This document shows, in pieces, positions 57,578 to 64,000 of a stretch of DNA of 64,000 bases. The notes beneath the pieces are model-generated. The model was not told the DNA's origin and did no database searches. It saw nothing but the letters and a program-made list of their open reading frames with translations. The DNA is taken from NCBI GenBank assembly GCA_963777855.1, contig CAVZRW010000009.1, positions 1-64,000 on the forward strand, given 5' to 3'. Position 1 is the first letter of the stretch. Each line of letters starts with the position of its first letter. A program made the translations under genes and the position numbers. The stretch is from Prado023 sp963777855. GTDB lineage: Bacteria > Actinomycetota > Actinomycetes > S36-B12 > CAIYMF01.

Positions 57578-59368
57578 GTGGGCAGCCGGATCGGGTGGGG
57601 TATCGCACGGGTCGTCGCGGTGCTGCTCGCCCTCGCGGGCCTGCTGTGGCCCCTGGTGGGCCAGCTCGGATCACCGGGGGCTGCCGACGACCCCGTGACG
57701 ATCAGCGACTACCGCGCTGACCTGGCGGTCGACGCCTCCGGCACCCTGGCGGCCGTCGAGGACATCACGGCCCAGTTCCCCGGCGGGCGCCACGGCATCT
57801 TCCGCTACTGGGACGTCGCGGACTCCGCGGATCCGCACGTGCGCTACGTGCCCGAGGTCCGGTCCATCACGATGGACGGCGCGGCGGTGCCCTACCGGAC
57901 CTACTGGGAGTCCGGGCGGTTCCTCGTGGCCAAGATCGGTGACCCGGATCGCCTGCTCGAGTCGGGCGCGCACCGCTACCGGATCAGCTACACGGTGCCC
58001 GGCGTGCTCTCGCCGCCCGATGCCGGCGGCCGGCTGCCCTACGACACCTCGGTCGGCAGCGGCCCGCCGTCACCGGGCTCGGCGTTCCTGTGGGACGTCG
58101 TGGCCCGCGGCTGGGACATGGCCATCGCCCGGGCCGAGGTGCGCATCACGCTGCCCGGGCCCACGGGGCTCGTGCAGTGCGCCACCGTCGACACCGACGC
58201 GCCGTGCGCGATCACCGGAGCGGGCACCGACCGGGTGACCGTCACGGCGCAGGGCCTGCCGCCGCGCACCGGGGTCGTCCTGCGCGCCGCACTGACGACC
58301 CCGGCGCCCCCGCGCGAGCAGCGGCCGTGGTCGGTGGCCTGGGAGCAGGTGCTCGGCTCCTCGCGCGTGCTGGCCCTGCTCGTCGCGGTGCTCAGCGTGC
58401 TGGGGCTGGTCGTGGGCCTGCGCTGGGCGCGCAGCGCCCGTGAGGATCCCCCCGGCCTGCCCGTGCAGTACGCGCCACCGACCGGCCTCGGGCCGGCCCA
58501 GGCCCACTACGTCATGACCGAGTCGGTCGGCGGCGAGGCCCTGGTCGCCACGATCATGCACATGGCTGATCGCGGCCTCGTGCGCCTGGACCGCGAGACC
58601 AGCGACCGGTGGCGCGTCACGGGAGTCGCGGACCCCGACCGCTGGCGATCCGTGGACCCCGCCACCGCCGCGGTGGCCCGCGCGCTGGGCCTGGCCAACG
58701 GCGGAACCTTCACCGCCGACTCCTCGTCGACCACCGCCGGCAAGGCGCTGGGCACGGCGGCCACGGACCTGGAGCGAGACGTCGCCCAATGGGCGCGGGC
58801 CTCGGGCCTCGTCACCGCGGCCGCCTCCGAACGGACCGGGCGTGCCGTGCTGGTGGGGTGCATCGTCCTGGCCGGGGTGGGGTTCGTCGGGCTGCCGCTG
58901 CTGCTGGGCACGCCGACGATGTGGGGAATGCCCTTCGCCGCGTTCGTCATCGGCGGCCTGAGCCTGTTCTCCACGGGAGTCGGCCAGCGACGCACCCCGG
59001 CCGGGCGTGAGCAGTGGTCGCGCGTCGGGGGGTTCGAGCGGCTGCTGTCCACGCCCTCGGCGCAGGACCGGTTCGACTTCGCGGCGCGCAAGGACCTGTT
59101 CATCGCCTACATCCCCTACGCGATCGTCTTCGGGGTGGCCGACCGGTGGGCCGACAGGTACCGCGCCGCCGTGCATGAGGAGCCGCCGGTGCCCATGTGG
59201 TACCCGGCCTACGCCATGGGCGGCGGGCGGTCGGACCTCTACTCCTCCGGTGGCGGGTTCTCCGCGGCGGTGTCCGGGTCGATCAGCGCCTACTCGGCGT
59301 CCACGCACTCCTCGGGTGGCGGCGGGAGCTTCGGCGGCGGCGGGGGCGGGGGCGGCGGCTCGTGGTGA
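57578..59368 (+). CDS. DUF2207-domain membrane protein
   Basis: About 596 residues from GTG 57578 (a GTG at 57545 is also possible). Signal/anchor (VVAVLLALAGLLWPLVGQLG), then the DUF2207 extracellular beta domain (ISDYRADLAVDASGTLAAVEDI, GIFRYWDV, HRYRISYTV), a membrane segment near residue 260, a cytoplasmic region with ALVATIMHMADRGLVRLDR, two more segments and a Gly/Ser-rich tail (SSGGGGSFGGGG). It is followed by lemA after 58 bases, a common pairing in bacteria thought to concern the cell envelope. Intact. Confidence 0.87.
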   Translation: MGSRIGWGIARVVAVLLALAGLLWPLVGQLGSPGAADDPVTISDYRADLAVDASGTLAAVEDITAQFPGGRHGIFRYWDVADSADPHVRYVPEVRSITMDGAAVPYRTYWESGRFLVAKIGDPDRLLESGAHRYRISYTVPGVLSPPDAGGRLPYDTSVGSGPPSPGSAFLWDVVARGWDMAIARAEVRITLPGPTGLVQCATVDTDAPCAITGAGTDRVTVTAQGLPPRTGVVLRAALTTPAPPREQRPWSVAWEQVLGSSRVLALLVAVLSVLGLVVGLRWARSAREDPPGLPVQYAPPTGLGPAQAHYVMTESVGGEALVATIMHMADRGLVRLDRETSDRWRVTGVADPDRWRSVDPATAAVARALGLANGGTFTADSSSTTAGKALGTAATDLERDVAQWARASGLVTAAASERTGRAVLVGCIVLAGVGFVGLPLLLGTPTMWGMPFAAFVIGGLSLFSTGVGQRRTPAGREQWSRVGGFERLLSTPSAQDRFDFAARKDLFIAYIPYAIVFGVADRWADRYRAAVHEEPPVPMWYPAYAMGGGRSDLYSSGGGFSAAVSGSISAYSASTHSSGGGGSFGGGGGGGGGSW

Positions 59369-59426
59369 TCCCCGCCGCGGGGACGGTGGCAGGATCAGGA
59401 CAACTGATGATGAAGGTGGTAGCGCG

Positions 59427-59981
59427 ATGAAGTGGGTCATCCTGGGTGTGCTGGTCGTGCTCGTCGGCGGGACGATCCTCGCCTTCAACAAGCTGCGCCG
59501 CCTCGATGTGCGGGCCCAGGAGGCCCTTGGCGGCATCGACGTGCAGCTCACCCGCCGCGCGGACCTGATCCCGAACCTGGTCGAGTCGGTCAAGGGCTAC
59601 GCCAGCCACGAGCGCGGCGTGCTGGAGGAGGTCACCCGTGCCCGGACCGCGGTCAGCGCCGCGGCGGGCGGGGCCTCGGTGGCCGACCGGGCCGCCGCGT
59701 CGGCCTCGCTGGACCGGGCGCTGGTCGACGTGATGGCCGTCGCCGAGGCCTATCCGGACCTGAAGGCCTCGGCGAACTTCGTGGACCTCCAGCGCCAGCT
59801 CGGCGAGACCGAGGACCAGCTGGCCTTCGCCCGCCAGTACTACAACGACGCCGTGAGCCAGCTCAACGCCAGCGTGCGCACCATCCCCGGCATGTGGTTC
59901 ACCGGGATGGCCAACGTGCACGCCCGCGACTTCTACGAGGCTCCCGAGGCCCACCAGGCCCCGCCGGCGGTCCGCTTCTGA
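59427..59981 (+). CDS. lemA: LemA-family protein
   Basis: 184 residues from ATG 59427. N-terminal anchor VILGVLVVLVGGTILAF, then the helical LemA fold: RAQEALGGIDVQLTRRADLIPNLVESVKGYASHE, LKASANFVDLQRQLGETEDQ, ARQYYNDAVSQLNASVRTIP. Probably membrane-linked and partnered with the DUF2207 protein just upstream. A strong terminator follows. Confidence 0.94.
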   Translation: MKWVILGVLVVLVGGTILAFNKLRRLDVRAQEALGGIDVQLTRRADLIPNLVESVKGYASHERGVLEEVTRARTAVSAAAGGASVADRAAASASLDRALVDVMAVAEAYPDLKASANFVDLQRQLGETEDQLAFARQYYNDAVSQLNASVRTIPGMWFTGMANVHARDFYEAPEAHQAPPAVRF

Positions 59982-60083
59982 GCCCTGCGCGCCGGGGGCC
60001 CGCGGTGGCCCCGGGCACTGCTCCCCGGGGCGGGGGCCGACGCGTGGTTGCGTGCCTCGCCCGGCGTCGCGGCCAGATGCACG

Positions 60084-60119
60084 CGAGCGGCCACCGGGGT
60101 GATCCCCGGTGGCCGCTCG
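60084..60119. terminator. Bidirectional hairpin terminator after lemA
   Basis: Perfect 16-bp stem (CGAGCGGCCACCGGGG and complement) with a 4-base loop TGAT. It sits between lemA (ends 59981) and the convergent small gene (stop at 60130). Confidence 0.83.
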
Positions 60120-60129
60120 TCGGGTGGTG

Positions 60130-60345
60130 CTAGAGAGCCTCGATCTCGGCGGTGATGGCCTCGACAGCGTCCTGGCCGATCATGCCGCCGGCCATGCCCA
60201 CGGCCTGCGCGGCCGGCATGCCCTTGGCCATGCCCAGCATCGGGTTGGTCGTGATGCCCGGGGCGTGCTTCTCCATGATCGCGACGACGTCGGGGTCGTC
60301 CAGGAGCGAGCCGAGGGTGGAGGTGGTGAGGTCGTACTTCGCCAT
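60130..60345 (-). CDS. Small helical protein of unknown function
   Basis: 71 residues from ATG 60345, with AAGGGACC seven bases upstream. MAKYDLTTSTLGSLLDDPDVVAIMEKHAPGI and NPMLGMAKGMPAAQAVGM form a pattern I have seen both as stand-alone small proteins and as a tail on actinobacterial glycosidases. No catalytic residues; Met-rich (nine Met). It could be a peptide-chaperone or binding module. Next upstream on this strand is ku. Confidence 0.7.
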   Translation of the reverse strand: MAKYDLTTSTLGSLLDDPDVVAIMEKHAPGITTNPMLGMAKGMPAAQAVGMAGGMIGQDAVEAITAEIEAL

Positions 60346-60420
60346 TGTGGGTCCCTTCGTCGTGGTTACCGGTCGGTAGATCTTGGCATGTCCGGGCGGG
60401 AGTCACATCCCCGGGATGTC

Positions 60421-61407
60421 TCAGCCCGCCGCCTTCTTCGCACTCGACCTGCGTGCCGGTGGGCGCTTCGCGGGTGGGGCAGCGGGGCCGGGCGCGGGGT
60501 CGTCGGCCTCGGCGTCCGTCTCGGCGGGGGTCCCGGTGGGGGCCTCCGCCGGGGTGCCGCCCGGTGAGTCGGACGCGGCGGGGTCGACGGCGTCGGCGGG
60601 GTCGGACTCGGCCATGGAGGCCCGTGCGGCCTGGGTGCGCCGCACGGACTCCTGCAGCGCGGCCATCAGGTCGATCACGGTGCCCGAGTCCTCGGAGGCC
60701 GCCTGCTCGGAGGGCACGATCACGTCCTGACCGGCCAGCTTCTGGGTCACGAGCGCCAGCACGGCCTCGCGGTACTCGTCGTGGTAGGCCGCCGGGTCGA
60801 AGTCGGCGCTGAGGGACTCCACGAGGGAGCCGGCCATGCCGAGCTCCTGGGGCCGCACCGTCACGTCGTCGTCGCCGATGCCCTCGAAGTCGGGCACGCG
60901 CACCTCGTCGGGCCAGAGCATCGTCTGCAGCACGAGCACGTCCTCGCGCACCCGCAGCAGCGCCAGGCGCGTGCGCTTGCGGATGGTCATCATGACCACG
61001 GCGATCCGGTCGGTCTGCTCCAGGGCCTGGCGCAGCAGGACATAGGGCTTGGCCGCCCCGGTGGCAGGCTCCAGGTAGTAGGCCTTGTCGAAGTAGATCG
61101 GGTCGATCTGCTCGGCGGGGGCGAACTCCACGATCTCCACGTCGCGACCGTGCTCGACGGCCAGGCCCTCGAGCTCCTCGTCGGAGACGATCACCCGACG
61201 GCCGGTCTCGTCCTCGAAGCCCTTGCCGATCTCGGCGAACGTGACGACCTGATCGCAGGAGCGGCAGCGGCGCTGGTAGGAGATGCGCCCGCCGTCGGCG
61301 ACGTGCACCTGGTGGAAGGCCACGTCCCGGTCCTCGGTGGCGGCGTACATCTTCACCGGGATGTGGACCAGCCCGAAGGTGACGTTCCCGCTCCACATGG
61401 CGCGCAT
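60421..61407 (-). CDS. ku: Non-homologous end-joining protein Ku
   Basis: 328 residues from ATG 61407. Bacterial Ku homodimer that encircles DNA ends and recruits LigD. Motifs: MWSGNVTFGLVHIPVKMYAAT, ISYQRRCRSCDQVV, EIVEFAPAEQIDPIYFDKAYYLEP, and the PAAYHDEYREAVLALVTQKLAG core. The Ala/Pro/Lys-rich C-terminal tail (KRPPARRSSAKKA) fits the DNA-binding extension seen in many actinomycetes. ligD is not in the window. Intact. Confidence 0.96.
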   Translation of the reverse strand: MRAMWSGNVTFGLVHIPVKMYAATEDRDVAFHQVHVADGGRISYQRRCRSCDQVVTFAEIGKGFEDETGRRVIVSDEELEGLAVEHGRDVEIVEFAPAEQIDPIYFDKAYYLEPATGAAKPYVLLRQALEQTDRIAVVMMTIRKRTRLALLRVREDVLVLQTMLWPDEVRVPDFEGIGDDDVTVRPQELGMAGSLVESLSADFDPAAYHDEYREAVLALVTQKLAGQDVIVPSEQAASEDSGTVIDLMAALQESVRRTQAARASMAESDPADAVDPAASDSPGGTPAEAPTGTPAETDAEADDPAPGPAAPPAKRPPARRSSAKKAAG

Positions 61408-61612
61408 CCGGCCATTGTGGGCGTTCAGGGCACGTGTCGCAGTCCGGGCGCGAATCCGCCGGCCGTGCGGCCGCCGGCCCGCCGCCAGCCGGCCGCCACG
61501 GCGCACCGAGGGTGCCCGGCGGCGGATGTGGGCCCCGATTGAGGGCGCCGCCGGGGACGTGGGCCCCGGCTCGGCGGATTCAGGCGTTCATACGGGGCCC
61601 AAGCCGCCATCA

Positions 61613-61671
61613 CGGGGGCGTGGAGGGCGTGGGGGCGTGGGGGCGGGGGTGTGGGGGTGTGGGCGTGGGCG
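61613..61671. repeat. G-rich tandem repeat near the AlkZ-like gene
   Basis: Plus strand: imperfect units of GGGGGCGTG and GGGGGTGTG. It begins two bases beyond the stop codon of the minus-strand gene at 61673. Same sequence type and same position relative to a stop as the array at 27726-27787. Confidence 0.8.
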
Positions 61672-61672
61672 G

Positions 61673-62833
61673 TCAGGCCTCCGCTGCCCAGGTGATCGTG
61701 GCCTCCTTGCCGAGGTGGGCGGCGTAGGCCCGCAGCCCCACCTCGAGCCCCGACCGATCGGCGCGGCGCAGCGCGCGCAAGGGCGTGGCGGTGATCTCGA
61801 CGCGGCGGGTCAGCTCACGCCGGCGCCAGGTGCCCACCACCTCCCCGGCCACGACGAGCGTCGAGGCGAACACGCCGTTCCCGCCCGGGACGACGCGGGC
61901 CTCGTCGGCCGGCGAGAGCTGGGCGGTGCGGTCGCGGTAGCCCAGGACGAGCTCGTCGAAGCCGGGCAGGGCGCGGGCCGGCAGGGTGTCAGGCGCTGCG
62001 AGGGGTCCGGTGTCGAGCACCTCCTCGGCCATCAGCAGCTCACGGCCGGCGACCGTGATCGTGACGATTCCCGGGGCACCGGCGATGCCGCGCCGGGCAT
62101 CGGCCATCGTCAGGTCGGCCCACCGGGCGAGGTCGTGCACGCTGGCCGGGCCGTGGCTGCGCAGGAACCGGTGCGCGATCACCGCCAGGGCTTCGTCCCG
62201 GTCGAGATCCGGCCCCGGCGGGGCGTGGTCCTCGAGGAGGACGAAGGTCTGCTGGCTGCCCCTCTGGGGCCCGACGCAGGTGACGCCGCGCTGGCTGGAG
62301 TACCAGAGCAGGTGATAGGCACGCTGCCCCGCCGCTGGGATCCCGGCGTCCTCGAGCGTGGCCACGCACTCGGCCCGGGTGAGTGCCCGCCCACCGACCA
62401 GGGCCTGGCCGAGCACGTCGCAGGCGCGGTCGGCGTCGGCCTCCTCGAGGCCCAGGAAGGCGCGCCGGGCGGCTGCCCCGGCCAGCGCGCGCTGGCCCAG
62501 GTGGGCCAGCATCCAGCGGGAGTCGCGGCCCGGGACGACGTGCAGGGTGCCGCGCATCGGCCAGGTCCGCAGCACCTCCCCGGTGCCCAGGGCGCTGATG
62601 ACCGCGTCGCGGGAGGCCCCGGTGCGCACCCCGAGCGACCAGATCACCCCGGGAAGGTCCTGGCCCTGCATCGCGCCGAACCAGCGCACCACGTCGGCCA
62701 CGGCCGGGGCCGGCCCGACGGGCGTGGACGCGCCGACGTCATCGAGCAGCAGGCTGCGGGCGCGCGCCGCGCGCAGCCACCCGAGGTCGGGCTCCCCGGG
62801 GCTGGTCGGGTTCGCGGGTGTGGTCTGGGTCAC
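61673..62833 (-). CDS. Winged-helix DNA-binding protein, AlkZ-like (HTH_42 family)
   Basis: 386 residues from GTG 62833. Family relatives include AlkZ/YcaQ DNA glycosylases that unhook crosslinks. The key QxQ motif is present in VVRWFGAMQGQDLPGVIWSL (QGQ). Other signatures: VLRTWPMRGTLHVVPGRDSRWML, RGVTCVGPQRGSQQTFVLL, RFLRSHGPASVHDLARWADL, PGFDELVLGYRDR, and the C-terminal winged-helix part. Neighbours Ku and SbcD support a role in DNA repair, but the exact lesion is unknown. Confidence 0.85.
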   Translation of the reverse strand: MTQTTPANPTSPGEPDLGWLRAARARSLLLDDVGASTPVGPAPAVADVVRWFGAMQGQDLPGVIWSLGVRTGASRDAVISALGTGEVLRTWPMRGTLHVVPGRDSRWMLAHLGQRALAGAAARRAFLGLEEADADRACDVLGQALVGGRALTRAECVATLEDAGIPAAGQRAYHLLWYSSQRGVTCVGPQRGSQQTFVLLEDHAPPGPDLDRDEALAVIAHRFLRSHGPASVHDLARWADLTMADARRGIAGAPGIVTITVAGRELLMAEEVLDTGPLAAPDTLPARALPGFDELVLGYRDRTAQLSPADEARVVPGGNGVFASTLVVAGEVVGTWRRRELTRRVEITATPLRALRRADRSGLEVGLRAYAAHLGKEATITWAAEA

Positions 62834-62913
62834 GGGTGCCTCCGCGAGGCAGGGTACCGGCGCCCGGCGTGGGCGCGGTCGCAGTGTCAGGGGTCCGTGT
62901 CAGGGTGTGGGAC

Positions 62914-64000
62914 ATGCGATTCCTGCACACCTCCGACTGGCACCTGGGCCGTCGTCTGCACGGGGAGGACCTCCTGGAGCACCAAGCGGCCTTCCTCGAC
63001 TGGCTGGTGGAGCAGGCACGCACGCACGCCGTGGACGCGGTGCTCGTCAGCGGCGATGTGTACGACCGTGCTCAGCCCGGTGCCGATGCGATCCGCCTCA
63101 TGGACCGCACGCTGGCCGCCTTCGTCTCGGCCGGCATCCCACTGGTCATCTCCAGTGGCAACCACGACAGCGCCGTGCGCCTGCAGTACGCCGGGCAGGT
63201 GCTGGCAGCGGCGGGGGTGCACCTGCGCACGGAGCTGGCGCAGGTGGTGGAGCCGGTGATCCTGGCTGAGGAGCACGGGCCGGTGGCCGTGTACGCGATC
63301 CCGTTCCTGCTGCCCGACGCGGTCACCGAGGAGCTCGGTGTGCCGCGGTCCCACGCCGCTGTGCTCGACTGCCTGGTCGGGCGCATCCGCCGGGACGCGA
63401 CGACGCGGGGCATCGATCGGGTCGTGATCATGGCCCACGCGTTCGTCACCGGGGGCAGCGCGAGTGAGTCCGAGCGCGAGATCCGCGTCGGTGGGGTGGG
63501 CGACACTCCGGCCACCGTCTTCGACGGGGTGACCTACGTCGCGCTCGGGCACCTGCACGGCCCCCAGGAGATCTCCCTGGCCGGGTCCTCGACGGTCCTG
63601 AGCTACTCGGGGTCGCCGCTGGCCTTCTCGTTCTCCGAGCGCGTGCACACGACCTCGGTCTCGCTCGTCGACATCGACGCAGCCGGATCGGTGGCGCTGA
63701 CGCGCATCCCGACCCCGGTGCCACGCTCATTGGTGCAGGTGACTGGTCGCCTGGATGAGGTGCTGGCACGCGCCGAGGGCGAGCTCGCCCACCTGGCCCA
63801 GGCCTGGGTGAAGGTGACGTTGACCGATCCGGGGCGACTGGCCAGTCCGATGGAGAAGCTGCGCGCCGTCTGGCCGCACACGCTCGTGCTGGAGTTCGCG
63901 CCGGAGCGGTCCGAGCTCGACTCCCCGGCCCTGGCGCGGGTGGGCGAGGGCAGCGACCCGGTGCGGATCTGCGCCGACTTCGTGAGCGTGGTGTCCGGCG
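62914..64000 (+). CDS. sbcD: Exonuclease subunit SbcD (cut by window end)
   Basis: From ATG 62914, open to the window edge (362 codons seen, near full length for SbcD). Calcineurin-like phosphoesterase motifs: MRFLHTSDWHLGRRLHG (DxH), VLVSGDVYDRAQPG (GDxxD), VISSGNHDSAVRL (GNHD), AHAFVTGG, and YVALGHLHGPQ (GHxH). It forms the nuclease of the SbcCD complex that opens hairpins and processes ends. sbcC probably follows outside the window. Intact as far as read. Confidence 0.96.
   Translation, partial: MRFLHTSDWHLGRRLHGEDLLEHQAAFLDWLVEQARTHAVDAVLVSGDVYDRAQPGADAIRLMDRTLAAFVSAGIPLVISSGNHDSAVRLQYAGQVLAAAGVHLRTELAQVVEPVILAEEHGPVAVYAIPFLLPDAVTEELGVPRSHAAVLDCLVGRIRRDATTRGIDRVVIMAHAFVTGGSASESEREIRVGGVGDTPATVFDGVTYVALGHLHGPQEISLAGSSTVLSYSGSPLAFSFSERVHTTSVSLVDIDAAGSVALTRIPTPVPRSLVQVTGRLDEVLARAEGELAHLAQAWVKVTLTDPGRLASPMEKLRAVWPHTLVLEFAPERSELDSPALARVGEGSDPVRICADFVSVVSG

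Overview
This is a very GC-rich (about 70% or more by eye) stretch of chromosome. Dense overlapping genes, ATGA/GTGA junctions, many GTG starts and the gene repertoire point to an actinomycete (Actinomycetota): GlgX/TreY/GlgB, MprAB-like two-component system, Ku, SipW-type peptidase, PxpABC and an ECF sigma with zf-HC2. No rRNA or tRNA gene, CRISPR array or replication origin was seen. No marker here fixes a genus.

Layout. 1-6269 is a mobile-element margin: the 3' end of an IS256-family transposase, a large secreted propeller/FN3/LamG protein, and a mosaic of IS110 and IS1380 transposase remnants. 6270-14629 carries a lipoprotein hydrolase and the storage-glucan genes glgX-treY, convergent with glgB. 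14884-22447 holds an oxidoreductase, a methyltransferase, two SulP transporters around a NYN nuclease gene, and a Ca2+/cation antiporter. 22678-24988 is a pair of phosphate-chemistry genes (CYTH protein, then a Ppx/GppA phosphatase with its own N-terminal domain). 25261-36506 has a secreted EEP phosphatase, a GCS2-type ligase, a PepSY protein-response regulator-histidine kinase operon, DinB, DUF429, a methyltransferase, a cyclic-2,3-diphosphoglycerate synthase homologue and an APC permease. 36834-40229 has a kelch-like secreted protein, a second Gfo/Idh/MocA oxidoreductase behind a striking inverted repeat, and YaaA.

40282-51613 is the most interesting block. A SipW-type signal peptidase sits with two proteins that share its special signal-peptide signature (one short TasA/camelysin-like, one LamG). 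Divergent to it is a chitobiose phosphorylase. Around both are three c-di-GMP enzymes (two paralogous PAS-GGDEF cyclases and one membrane GGDEF-EAL protein). This looks like a regulated surface-matrix or adhesion locus. 51764-54203 is a complete 5-oxoprolinase operon (pxpABC). 54291-60345 holds small membrane proteins, an ECF sigma fused to its zf-HC2 anti-sigma domain, a GNAT enzyme, a GH25-like protein and a DUF2207-LemA pair. 60421-64000 is a DNA-repair neighbourhood: Ku, an AlkZ-like winged-helix protein and SbcD (cut by the window edge).

Quality caveat. Many genes are broken by single-base shifts while protein similarity continues in the next frame. The breaks cluster (1.0-4.4, 22.9-24.9 and 45.3-47.3 kb) and lie mostly in G/C runs. 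Assembly error is the simplest explanation, so these genes are annotated as whole CDSs with the break positions given.
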